From the NCBI GenBank assembly GCA_023267755.1, contig JAHFMR010000002.1, positions 1-42,462 of the forward strand: a stretch of 42,462 nt of DNA. Reading direction: 5' to 3'. The position numbers were made by a program, and so were the translations under genes. This document shows, one piece after another, positions 10,301 through 18,132 of this stretch (its first letter is position 1; every line of letters begins with the position of its first letter). The notes under the pieces are model-generated. The model saw only the letters and a program-made list of their open reading frames with translations. It did no database searches and was not told the origin of the DNA. The stretch comes from a bacterium (GTDB lineage: Bacteria; Patescibacteriota; Minisyncoccia; Phycocordibacterales; Phycocordibacteraceae).

Positions 10301-10399
10301 CGTTTTCCCGCTTCCTGCACCAGCGAGAACGGAAACAGGGCCGTGCATCGCAAGAACGGAGCGTTTCTGATCTTCGTTCAGGCCTTCGAGATATGTCAC
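7379..10399 (-). CDS. UvrD/PcrA-family SF1 DNA helicase with an in-frame intein
   Basis: LAGAGSGKTRVLTTRI, VTFTNKAAREMRERV, IHIDEYQDTN, VGDIDQ...CIYTWRGA, LKQNYRS, LMTVHAAKGLEFDTVFVSGMEEG. GTG at 10399 (VTYLEGLNEDQ) preferred over the 10417 track start. Confidence 0.92.
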   Translation of the reverse strand: MTYLEGLNEDQKRSVLAMHGPVSVLAGAGSGKTRVLTTRIYHLIREGVPAREILAVTFTNKAAREMRERVRAMLGDDKTVPLIATFHGLGRELLESYGKAIGVPRFFSVYDRDDSEKAIGAALKALDVGAKELSPRAVLGRISRAKGEGMRASEFYEKYARSGFGNRIVAEVWLRYEKTLAAEKALDFDDLIALPLRMLEEHADIRALAQDRWKYIHIDEYQDTNALQGRLANILAEKHHNVFVVGDIDQCLVAGTQVLLPEGSTRAIENLKKGDLVLSNYGSGDMRPARVTRATARSVRGELICLTTRTGNILTSTPDHIHFAGYRLGETPQLHFTYLMHKREKGWRIGVSQTYTKGQYRPTIGFQQRCNQEHGDSVWVIGVHDSQQEARILEYKLSLQYAIPTLPFIARKGSVGGYVHDQGVLDNIFLTFDTGEGARKLLKNQGLSVEYPHHRAQVTRSSRRNIVVTLCGEHRGKTPMHRISVAGSDVIGKQMLKKAGFSVRSAKSSKGWRFESAHRDFGALLSRVGALREIFPDSVIVRTARLGGYKKNPRNGNSLPFIPAGSVQRGMAVFDAEGKWDVVVRVERVSTGKTRVYDLDVENTHNFIANGIVTHNCIYTWRGATIENLLEFDKTYPQSQTIILKQNYRSTKNLVNAANAVIEKNKNRKEKYSTTTREAGERITLHIAMSAEDEARWVALKIRELMRAGTKPEDIAILFRTNFQSRALEEGLLRAGVPYKLLGTHFFARKEVKDALAWMRLAMDPSRESDKLRAAAAPPRGIGKVTLGKLTAGGRAALRAGELAKVEAFERVIAELASATDTRIPSEFVKLVIEKSGMRRALVDEGSAEDRERFENVEELASVAARHDTLAGKESIAAFLAEAALAGDQDEIDHPPRRDTNEKRGVMLMTVHAAKGLEFDTVFVSGMEEGLFPHQGMGGESARDEEEERRLFYVAMTRAKERLVLTLARVRKIYGSDTYSEPSSFLADIDSSLMLQDETEGHDILF
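8552..9649 (-). mobile_element. Intein (366 aa) inserted between GDIDQ and CIYTWRGA of the UvrD-like helicase
   Basis: Starts CLVAGTQVLLPEGSTRAIENLKKGDLVLS (block A), GNILTSTPDHIHF (block B), ends RVYDLDVENTHNFIANGIVTHN followed by Cys+1 (blocks F/G). Boundaries counted residue by residue (257-622 of the track ORF). Confidence 0.93.
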
Positions 10400-10449
10400 T
10401 CTCGAAATATACCCCAAAAACCGCTCTCCACAGGTATAAAACTGCCCGA

Positions 10450-10477
10450 TTGACTCTCAATCTCACTGGTCTATACT
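10450..10477 (+). promoter_or_regulatory. Promoter TTGACT-N16-TATACT upstream of LysM/M23 gene
   Basis: TTGACT 10450-10455, TATACT 10472-10477. Confidence 0.65.
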
Positions 10478-10508
10478 CGACATATAGTCTGATACGGAAG
10501 CACTCAAG

Positions 10509-10541
10509 GAATGGCTTATATACAGCGTATGTAAGCCATTC
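10509..10541 (+). repeat. 15-bp hairpin in the 5' leader of the M23 gene
   Basis: GAATGGCTTATATAC-AGC-GTATGTAAGCCATTC, one T/G wobble. Confidence 0.7.
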
Positions 10542-10637
10542 TTGTATTAAGAAAGCCCCACCGACCACCCCCGTTTACCTATCAAATTCGCCCCCCAATT
10601 CATCATACTTAGTATCGCGACCGCCCTTTCGGTCGTT

Positions 10638-11654
10638 GTGCTCACCCCAAGTCGCGCAAGCGCCTTTTGGCCTTTTTATACAAATGCAGGTGCCACAGCG
10701 GTAGCGAGCGTCCCCTACCAAACAGAATCCCCGACGTTTATCCGTGCAGCGACAAATATCGACCCCAATCCAAATAAAGGTCTCGGTGCTAGTCTCCAAA
10801 CAAGCGGCGGGCGGGCACTCCTCGCGTATGCTGGCCCCTCAGGCACGATAGCGGATGTCGCGAGCTCGACACCGCCTGACCGAATCTCGATATATGTCGT
10901 ACGAGCGGGCGACACGCTCTCCGAGATTGCTGATATGTTCGGAGTATCAGTGAACACAATCCTCTGGGCGAACAACCTGAAGGGTGCTCAAAGCGTACAT
11001 CCAGGCGACACGCTCATTATCCTCCCAATCTCGGGTATCGAGCACACGGTTGTTAAGGGAGATACGCTTAAGTCGCTCGCCAAGAAGTATGGTGCCGATG
11101 CAGACGAAATCGCCCAGTACAACGGTCTCGACACCACCATACCGCTCATCGTCGGCTCGAGCTTGCTCATCCCTGGTGGTGAAATCGGGACTCCTGTCTC
11201 TTCTGCGCCAGCCTCGACAAAACGCCCGGCGAGCCGAGATCCGTACCGCGGCGGTGGCGGCGCGCTCTTCGCCGGTTATTTCAGTAATCCAGTCCCGGGC
11301 GGCACTCTTACTCAGGGTGTTCACGGATGGAATGCTGTCGACATCGGTGCTGCACGCGGCACGCCTATCTACGCTGCCGCCGATGGCATCGTTATCATCG
11401 CGCGTACAGGCGGCGGATGGAACGGCGGCTACGGCAATTACGTCGTAATCACACACAACAATGGCACCCAGACGCTCTACGCTCATATGCGCTCCGCTAT
11501 CGTGAGCCCTGAGCAAGCCGTCTCTGCCGGACAGCTCATCGGCTACGTCGGTATGACTGGCCACACGACTGGTCCACATCTCCACTTCGAAGTCCGTGGT
11601 GCGCAGAACCCGTTTGCAGGATGCTCTGTCGGTTCTGTCTGTCAGCCGCAATAA
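10638..11654 (+). CDS. LysM-domain M23 metallopeptidase (true start probably upstream, see findings)
   Basis: Two LysM-type repeats (IYVVRAGDTLSEIADMFGVSVNTILWANNL; HTVVKGDTLKSLAKKYG) and M23 motif GYGNYVVITHNNGTQTLYAHM...GHTTGPHLHFEVR. Confidence 0.9.
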   Translation: MLTPSRASAFWPFYTNAGATAVASVPYQTESPTFIRAATNIDPNPNKGLGASLQTSGGRALLAYAGPSGTIADVASSTPPDRISIYVVRAGDTLSEIADMFGVSVNTILWANNLKGAQSVHPGDTLIILPISGIEHTVVKGDTLKSLAKKYGADADEIAQYNGLDTTIPLIVGSSLLIPGGEIGTPVSSAPASTKRPASRDPYRGGGGALFAGYFSNPVPGGTLTQGVHGWNAVDIGAARGTPIYAAADGIVIIARTGGGWNGGYGNYVVITHNNGTQTLYAHMRSAIVSPEQAVSAGQLIGYVGMTGHTTGPHLHFEVRGAQNPFAGCSVGSVCQPQ

Positions 11655-11665
11655 AGCGTCGTTTT

Positions 11666-13234
11666 CTATTCAAACCCAAAGAGTCCACGCGGGCGATACT
11701 GTAGTGCTTCGTGAATACAGGCGGGCGTAACTGTTTCAGCCCCTGCGAGGTCGGCGATAGTGCGTGCTACTCGCATTGTGCGGTGGTAGCTCCTTGGTGA
11801 GAGATTGAGCCGCGCAGCGGCAGTGGTGAGCGCTTCCTTTGCCGAGCTGGTAAACCCACTTTTCTCGTCGAGCTCGCGCCCGGTAAGCGCGGCATTTGCG
11901 TATCCCCTCTTGCCGGTGCGCTTCTCAACGCGCGTGCGAGCAGCGACAACCCGCTTACGTACATCGCTCGAGAACTCGCCACTGCTTAGTTTCGCGAGCG
12001 TGTCGTGCGGCACAAGCGGTACTTCTATCCAGAGATCAAGACGGTCGACGATAGGGCGCGATATGCGCCGTGCTTGCTTTGCGGCCGCACGTGCCGCGGC
12101 ACGTGCGTCATCAGAAAGTGTGTGCGCCGGATTCATCGCGGCAACAATCATACAGTCTGCGGGGAAGGTGACAGTCGCGCGTGCGCGCGAGACGGTAACT
12201 ACCCTGTCTTCAAGCGGCTGACGGAGCGCTTCGAGTGTTCGTGAATCAAATTCTGGGAATTCATCAAGAAAAAGTACTCCCTTGTGCGCGAACGTCACCT
12301 CTCCTGCCTTGGGGAAAGTGCCGCCGCCCACTATCGCCACGTGCGATATCGAGTGATGCGGCGCACGGAAGGGCGGCCAGTACACTGCCTCTCCTTCGGA
12401 GAGAAGACCTGCTGTTGAGTGTATCGCGGTAACCTCGAGCATATCGTCGTCGGTAAGTGGCGGGAGGATACCCGCGAGCGCTCGCGCGAGCATCGTCTTA
12501 CCGGTGCCTGGAGATCCATAGAAAACGATATTGTGCCGACCGGCCGCGGCTATCTCGAGCGCACGCTTCGCACTCTCCTGCCCCTTTATATCCGCCAGGT
12601 CGAGAGCGGGTGGTGGTGGTGCGATACGGCGATCGCGTACTAAACGTGGAAGTAGCTTCTCCCCTTTCAGGTGCTGGAGGAGTTCTGCGAGAGAGGCAGG
12701 TGAGAATATCTTCAAGCCGTCTGCCAGAAGCGCCTCGTGCGCATTCCCGGGCGGGACAAACACCGTCTTGGTGCCGTGACGTTTAGCAGCAAGCACTTGG
12801 GCGAGGACGCCGCGTACGGTCCGAATTGTTCCATCGAGTGCGAGTTCCCCAATAAAGAGCATTTCTTCTGACAAGGAGCTAATTTCTCCAGCAGCGATAA
12901 GATACGCGAGTGCAAGCGCGAGGTCGTAATGCGACCCTTCCTTCTTCAGATCTGCCGGCGAGAGTGAGAGCACAATGCGTTTGTTCTGCTGCTTGGGCGA
13001 CTTGAATCCGGAATGACGTATCGCAGCACTCACCCGATCACGCGCCTCCTCTACTGCCTTATCTGCGAGCCCTACCACCGAGAACGCGTGGAGTCCACGC
13101 GTCAGATCAGCCTCGACCGTGACGAGCTCTGCTCCAGGCCCTACCGGCTGGGCGGCAAGCGTCTTTGCGTAGCCGTGTTTGGGGAGCTCTGCAGTTGTAC
13201 GCACCGACACTGACTTCGGCTTACCTGCATCCAT
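11666..13234 (-). CDS. comM: YifB/ComM-family Mg-chelatase-like AAA ATPase
   Basis: [66 protein letters not shown]. Confidence 0.92.
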   Translation of the reverse strand: MDAGKPKSVSVRTTAELPKHGYAKTLAAQPVGPGAELVTVEADLTRGLHAFSVVGLADKAVEEARDRVSAAIRHSGFKSPKQQNKRIVLSLSPADLKKEGSHYDLALALAYLIAAGEISSLSEEMLFIGELALDGTIRTVRGVLAQVLAAKRHGTKTVFVPPGNAHEALLADGLKIFSPASLAELLQHLKGEKLLPRLVRDRRIAPPPPALDLADIKGQESAKRALEIAAAGRHNIVFYGSPGTGKTMLARALAGILPPLTDDDMLEVTAIHSTAGLLSEGEAVYWPPFRAPHHSISHVAIVGGGTFPKAGEVTFAHKGVLFLDEFPEFDSRTLEALRQPLEDRVVTVSRARATVTFPADCMIVAAMNPAHTLSDDARAAARAAAKQARRISRPIVDRLDLWIEVPLVPHDTLAKLSSGEFSSDVRKRVVAARTRVEKRTGKRGYANAALTGRELDEKSGFTSSAKEALTTAAARLNLSPRSYHRTMRVARTIADLAGAETVTPACIHEALQYRPRGLFGFE

Positions 13235-13242
13235 ACGATTTT

Positions 13243-13590
13243 CTACAAATGCTCGACGCAGGTTGTTGCGGCAGGATCAGCGGTAAGACGCGCCTCTGAG
13301 ATCTTCTCGCCACAGACCTCACATATGCCGTACGTATTCTTCTCTATCCGAACGAGCGCAGAGAGAACGGTGTCGTAGCGAGCCTCAAGATCAGCGAGGA
13401 TAGCAGCGTTCCCCTCACGACTCATCACCACGTCGGCCTGATCAGCCAGATCTGCTTCCATCCCTATTTCTGATGGTATAGGTTCCCAGTCATCTGGCAC
13501 GCTTGGGTTACGGCGTCCGACCGTCCCCATCTCTGACTCGAGTCGCGTTTTCTCCGCTTCGAGCTCCTTTTTAAAGGGTTCTGTTTTCAT
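13243..13590 (-). CDS. DksA/TraR-type zinc-finger protein
   Basis: [28 protein letters not shown]. Confidence 0.8.
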   Translation of the reverse strand: MKTEPFKKELEAEKTRLESEMGTVGRRNPSVPDDWEPIPSEIGMEADLADQADVVMSREGNAAILADLEARYDTVLSALVRIEKNTYGICEVCGEKISEARLTADPAATTCVEHL

Positions 13591-13607
13591 TCAGGAATAA
13601 TACCAGA

Positions 13608-14735
13608 CTACGGCGTCCGTGCGGTGGCGAGCCTCCCGAGAATCTCGGTAAACGTTGGGATATCACGAGCAATAACCATCGTTCGATTATTCCAATAGCC
13701 GTACACAAGGATGATGCGCCCTGCAGCGTCACGATAAGCGCGAGCATCGTGATTTGCGATCGTTATATCAAAGAATCGTGGTGGGACAGGAGCACTAGAA
13801 GCAGCGATTGAGGACGTGGCCACTTTGTTCACTGGGGCTGTTGATGTGGCAGTCGAAGAAGCAGTACCCACTTCCGTTGTCGCAGCCGTAGGAGGATAGA
13901 GGTCGGTCAAGTAGAGCGGCATCACTGGCTCCCACGAGAGCATACCCGAGAAGGTGTCACTGTAGGACACGACCGACAATACGAAAAAGGGGCTCTGGAC
14001 GCTATTGATATGTATCACGCCCGCCATACTGCCGTTTGCGCTCACGTTTCGCACCAAGACGTCAGGCGCCGAAACCGCAGAGAGCGCCGCAAAGACATTG
14101 CCTGAACTCGTGGTGCTCGCTATCGTCAGAAGTCGGACTGTATCTGCGGTAAGCGGGCGGGCCACTGAAGCCTGTATTGCCTTGATGAGTTCTCCCCCTG
14201 TTCCTGAGACTTCCTCGCGTTCGTTGACAAAAATCGGCGTCGACACCACCGGAGCGACCACGGCCGGTGCTGCCACCGTCTGATAATGTGCATACGCTGC
14301 ATAGATACCGCCGATTCCGGCAATAACCAGCACACCTCCCGCGATAAGATAGCTCAGGTTCATACGCGAAACGGTCTCAGGCTCCACCGAGACAGCCCGA
14401 GGCGATGCATCCTGCTCGGCGGCGAGCACGGTTGCTGTTGATGCGTGCGTCTCCTTCACCCGATCGGAAAAATCACCCGAGTATGTCTTAAGCGGATTCT
14501 CAGGTGGCGCCTTCGGCGCTGCTGTAGGCAACGAGATCGAATCAGCAATTGATATTTGCGGCGGAGTCGATACTGGTAGCGCTGCAGGCGCTGCATCAGA
14601 GGCGGCGTCAAGCGGAGTGAGGTCAGGCGTTCCTCCCTTCTTGAGGATTTCCATATCTCCCTCAAACGTGCGGATATACTTCTCCGGCTGATCGTCAGTC
14701 GGAGATACGTTTCCGTTCGTCGCTTGAGTCTCCAT
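13608..14735 (-). CDS. Single-TM hypothetical protein
   Basis: Full ORF; TM segment LSYLIAGGVLVIAGIGGIYAAYAHY. Confidence 0.7.
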   Translation of the reverse strand: METQATNGNVSPTDDQPEKYIRTFEGDMEILKKGGTPDLTPLDAASDAAPAALPVSTPPQISIADSISLPTAAPKAPPENPLKTYSGDFSDRVKETHASTATVLAAEQDASPRAVSVEPETVSRMNLSYLIAGGVLVIAGIGGIYAAYAHYQTVAAPAVVAPVVSTPIFVNEREEVSGTGGELIKAIQASVARPLTADTVRLLTIASTTSSGNVFAALSAVSAPDVLVRNVSANGSMAGVIHINSVQSPFFVLSVVSYSDTFSGMLSWEPVMPLYLTDLYPPTAATTEVGTASSTATSTAPVNKVATSSIAASSAPVPPRFFDITIANHDARAYRDAAGRIILVYGYWNNRTMVIARDIPTFTEILGRLATARTP

Positions 14736-14774
14736 TACCCCTATAGTAACGCATCAGATGCGTGCTGCTCGATG

Positions 14775-15290
14775 TTATGCGCGTGAACTGATTGTGAACT
14801 TGTGCGGCTCGTCGCACATATCGGTGAAGGCGTGTGCTGCTTCCTTCAGCTTGCCCGAGGACGACTTCCCGAAGGAGATAACCTCTACCTGACATCCCTC
14901 GTTCATATCGAGATACTGGATGAGTGGAATAAAGTCACCATCGCCCGTCGCGAGAATGACCGTGTCGAGTTTGGGAGCGAGCTTTACCGCGTCAATAGCG
15001 AGCCCGACATCCCAGTCGGCCTTCTTAGCGCCATCGGCAAAGACCTGGAGGTCTTTAACCTTGGTCTCGATGCCGATCTTTGTAAGCGCTTCGAAGAAGT
15101 TCTTTTCTTCACCACTCTCGGTGGAGATAACATATGCAATCGCACGGACGAGGATACGCCCGCCGACCGCCTCTTCGAGCACTTTAGCGAAGTTTACCCG
15201 CGCCTTATAGAGATGCTTAGCGCTGTGATAGAGATTCTGTGTGTCAATGAATACGCCGACACGCTGGGCTGGATGTTTGATAACTGCCAT
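14775..15290 (-). CDS. NYN (LabA/DUF88-like) domain protein
   Basis: VGVFIDTQNLYHSAK, DWDVGLAIDAVKLAPKLDTVILATGDGDFIPLIQYL. Confidence 0.85.
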   Translation of the reverse strand: MAVIKHPAQRVGVFIDTQNLYHSAKHLYKARVNFAKVLEEAVGGRILVRAIAYVISTESGEEKNFFEALTKIGIETKVKDLQVFADGAKKADWDVGLAIDAVKLAPKLDTVILATGDGDFIPLIQYLDMNEGCQVEVISFGKSSSGKLKEAAHAFTDMCDEPHKFTISSRA

Positions 15291-15368
15291 ATAAATAGCT
15301 TATGAAAAACAAGATAATAAAACGTAGCAGAACGCTACTTCTCCTATGATACCAGAAAAGACACGGTG

Positions 15369-15635
15369 CTATTTCTTCAAACCAAGCTTCTTGATAAGCG
15401 CGTTGTAGTGGCGCTTGTGATTAGTTTCGAGGTAGCGCAGGTGCGAGCGGCGATCAGCCACCATCTGGAGCAGACCGCGGCGAGAATGGAAGTCCTTCGG
15501 ATTCTTCTTGAGGTGCTTGGCGAGCTCGTCAATCTGCTTGGAAAGGAGCGCGACCTGCACATCGGCCGAGCCGGTGTCAGTATCGTGTCGAGCAACGTTC
15601 TTAATGACCGTCGCCTTTTTCCTCGTCGTAAGCAT
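15369..15635 (-). CDS. rpsO: 30S ribosomal protein S15
   Basis: DTGSADVQVALLSKQIDELAKHLKKNPKDFHSRRGLLQMVADRRSHLRYL; start MLTTRKK. Confidence 0.93.
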   Translation of the reverse strand: MLTTRKKATVIKNVARHDTDTGSADVQVALLSKQIDELAKHLKKNPKDFHSRRGLLQMVADRRSHLRYLETNHKRHYNALIKKLGLKK

Positions 15636-15728
15636 AGGTAGCACCACACTACCACGCCTTGTGAAATTGTGCAAGTGTCGCGAAGTTTACTCCAAGTGCG
15701 CACAATATTGGGTGCTACACTACCCTCT

Positions 15729-16646
15729 ATGGACGCAATAGCGGCAAAACGGCAATTCCTAGAGCATATCGAGATTGAGCGCGGTCGCGCGGTGAAGACG
15801 GTCGAGAATTATGACCACTACCTCTCCCGCTACTTCGAGCAGATGCAGGTAAAAAGCGTAAGCGACATCACCGAGCAGAATATCCGCGAGTTCCGCCTGT
15901 GGCTCAATCGCCAGCCCGGCACTAAAAACGACTCGATGAAGCGTCGGACACAGAACTACTATATGATCGCGCTCCGGGCTTTCCTTAAGTTCCTTCGGAA
16001 ACGTGATGTCGAGGCTATCTCCCCCGAGAAGATAGAGCTCGCCAAGCTCCCCGAGCGCCAGATAGACCTGATTACCTCCGCCGAGCTCGAACGTCTGATG
16101 AAAGCGCCGGAAGAAGCGCTCGCGAAGGAGACCAACGAGCACAAGAAGCTCGCCTGCCTGCGCGACCGCGCTATTCTCGAACTCCTCTTCTCCACCGGAC
16201 TGCGCGTCTCCGAGCTCTGCTCGCTCAACAGCGACCTCGATCTCACCCGCGACGAGCTCTCGGTGCGCGGCAAGGGAGAGAAGGTGCGAGTCGTCTTCCT
16301 CTCTGGTGCTGCTAAGGAGTCTGTGCGCGATTACCTGACGGCGCGTAAGGATATGGAGGAGGCACTCTTTGTCGACGGACGACCGGACAAGCTCCATCGG
16401 ATTATCCCCCGCGACGTGCAGCGCCACCTGAAGCGCTACGTCGCCCTCGCTGGCATCACGAGCGTCGTCACGCCCCACACGCTCCGCCACGCCTTCGCCA
16501 CCGATCTCCTCTCAAATGGCGCTGATATCCGCAGTGTCCAGCAGCTTCTCGGCCACGCTTCTATCAATACCACCCAGATCTATACGCACATCACCGACTC
16601 GCACCTGCGCGAGATTCATAAAAAGTTCCACTCGCACAGCCGCTAG
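15729..16646 (+). CDS. Xer-type tyrosine recombinase
   Basis: LLFSTGLRVSELCSLN, HTLRHAFATDLLSNGADIRSVQQLLGHASINTTQIYTHI; start MDAIAAKRQF. Confidence 0.92.
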   Translation: MDAIAAKRQFLEHIEIERGRAVKTVENYDHYLSRYFEQMQVKSVSDITEQNIREFRLWLNRQPGTKNDSMKRRTQNYYMIALRAFLKFLRKRDVEAISPEKIELAKLPERQIDLITSAELERLMKAPEEALAKETNEHKKLACLRDRAILELLFSTGLRVSELCSLNSDLDLTRDELSVRGKGEKVRVVFLSGAAKESVRDYLTARKDMEEALFVDGRPDKLHRIIPRDVQRHLKRYVALAGITSVVTPHTLRHAFATDLLSNGADIRSVQQLLGHASINTTQIYTHITDSHLREIHKKFHSHSR

Positions 16647-16700
16647 AATTTGTGCAAAGCGGTACTTAGGATTAGCATCTCTTCTAGAGAGGAGAGTGCT

Positions 16701-16898
16701 ATGGGAAAGAAAATCCAGAAGTATGTACCACCGCCCGTGCCTGACGTCTCGCCTGAAGAGGCGGTGGCACGCGAGGCAGAGCTGCGGAAACAGGCTGATT
16801 TATGGGGATACCTTCAAGGCGACCCTCCCGACACTGTATCTAAGAACAGATTCATCGACTGGCTCCTCCCGCCGCGCAAGCGTCAGAAGAGCCCCTGA
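16701..16898 (+). CDS. Small Pro-rich hypothetical protein (65 aa)
   Basis: GAGAGGAGAG SD before ATG 16701; terminator directly after the stop. Confidence 0.6.
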   Translation: MGKKIQKYVPPPVPDVSPEEAVAREAELRKQADLWGYLQGDPPDTVSKNRFIDWLLPPRKRQKSP

Positions 16899-16925
16899 GC
16901 CCGGAACATATCCCGGGCTTTCGTT
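16899..16925 (+). terminator. Intrinsic terminator
   Basis: AGCCCGG-AACATAT-CCCGGGCTTTCGTTTT. Confidence 0.7.
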
Positions 16926-16945
16926 TTGCATAGTAGAATACTGAT

Positions 16946-17713
16946 ATGAAAATCGTGTCGTGGAATGTGAACGGACTCCGCTCCTTGGCTAAGGATGATC
17001 TCTGGGGAGCGTTTATAAAGACGGCGAAGCCAGACATCTTCTGTCTTCAAGAGACCAAAGCTTCGCCCGACCAACTCTCTGAAACGTTCCTCTCCCCCGC
17101 TGACTACTCTGGCTTCTTCTCTTCCTGTCAGATTAAGAAGGGCTACAGCGGCGTCGCGCTCTACTCCAAGAGTGAACCACTGAAGGTCATCTACGGTATG
17201 GGGATTAAAGAATTTGACCAAGAAGGCCGCGTGATTGGTGCAGAATATGCCGACTTCTGGCTGGTGAACGCCTACTTCCCCAACGGCGGCCAAGGGCCCG
17301 AGCGGCTCGATTATAAACTCCGCTTCTATGATGCCTTCCTGCAGTTCGTAGAGAAGCTGCACGAAGAGAAGCCGATCATCTTCTGTGGGGATGTGAACAC
17401 TGCCCACGAAGAAATAGATCTCGCCCGGCCGAAAGAGAACGAAGAGAACACTGGCTTCCTTCCCGAAGAGCGAGCGTGGATTGATGAAGTGGTGAACGTT
17501 GGCTACATCGACACCTTCCGCCACTTCTTCCCCCAGAAGTCGGGTGCCTATACCTATTGGGATATGAAGACGCGTGCACGCGACAGGAACGTCGGCTGGC
17601 GCCTCGACTACTTCTTTGCTGCACAAGAGTGTATGAATCGGATTACCAAGGCCGATATTCTCCCCGACATCTACGGCTCCGACCACTGCCCTATCTCGAT
17701 TACGCTGTCATAA
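16946..17713 (+). CDS. xth: Exodeoxyribonuclease III (AP endonuclease family)
   Basis: MKIVSWNVNGLRSL, IFCLQETKA, SGVALYSK, IFCGDVNTAH, WRLDYFFA, GSDHCPISI. Confidence 0.92.
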   Translation: MKIVSWNVNGLRSLAKDDLWGAFIKTAKPDIFCLQETKASPDQLSETFLSPADYSGFFSSCQIKKGYSGVALYSKSEPLKVIYGMGIKEFDQEGRVIGAEYADFWLVNAYFPNGGQGPERLDYKLRFYDAFLQFVEKLHEEKPIIFCGDVNTAHEEIDLARPKENEENTGFLPEERAWIDEVVNVGYIDTFRHFFPQKSGAYTYWDMKTRARDRNVGWRLDYFFAAQECMNRITKADILPDIYGSDHCPISITLS

Positions 17714-17720
17714 AAGACAT

Positions 17721-17741
17721 TTCGACAGGCTCGGTGCGAGC
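17721..17741. repeat. REP-like 'TTCGACAGGCTCGGTGCGAGC' element
   Basis: Resembles the dispersed TTCGACAGGCTCAG-type palindromic repeats of uncultivated bacterial genomes. Confidence 0.4.
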
Positions 17742-17762
17742 AAGTTATCCACAGAGGTGTCC

Positions 17763-18025
17763 TTTACACTGTCCTTGACTGCGCTATCTTTAACAAAGGA
17801 CGGGATGATCTTTCATAGCTCTGTCAGGTGTTGATGCGCCAAGAGAGGTTCCTGCCTCCGCTCCGCGGCGATCCGCGATACAAGCCCCACGGCACGTGTC
17901 CCAAACGGAAGCGCTGAGACACACAATCAGTACATACAAAAACCGCCCACATTTCTCTGGTCGAGGCCCCATGAATTACGCCCCTTTGCTCCTTTTTTGC
18001 CTCAACCGCCCTGGGCGGTTTTGTT
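17763..18025 (+). ncRNA. Candidate non-coding transcript: promoter, no convincing ORF, terminator
   Basis: TTTACA-N16-TATCTT (17763-17790); GC-rich body; terminator AACCGCC-CTG-GGCGGTT+TTTG (18004-18023); alternative 11-bp pairing 17939-17949 / 18012-18022. Confidence 0.35.
18004..18023 (+). terminator. Intrinsic terminator
   Basis: AACCGCC-CTG-GGCGGTTTTG. Confidence 0.65.
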
Positions 18026-18080
18026 ATTGAGAATGGCCGCCTTTCATGGCCATTCGAAATATTGAGCGTCAGCGAATGTA

Positions 18081-18096
18081 TGTTCCACGTGGAACA
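18081..18096. promoter_or_regulatory. parS: parS site (ParB-binding)
   Basis: TGTTCCACGTGGAACA, a perfect 16-bp palindrome matching the established consensus TGTTNCACGTGNAACA. Confidence 0.85.
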
Positions 18097-18132
18097 CTTT
18101 TCACATCTAATCCCTCGACTTCCTCGGGACTT

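Noticed and set aside
15759-16490. 243-aa minus-strand ORF
   Set aside because: Entirely antisense to the Xer recombinase, whose catalytic motifs are clear.
16883-17686. 267-aa minus-strand ORF
   Set aside because: Antisense shadow of exonuclease III.
17880-17900. Further CACGTG sites (for example 17891, 18140, 26054, 27616, 28093) as extra parS sites
   Set aside because: Only the 6-bp core matches; flanking arms do not resemble TGTTN/NAACA.
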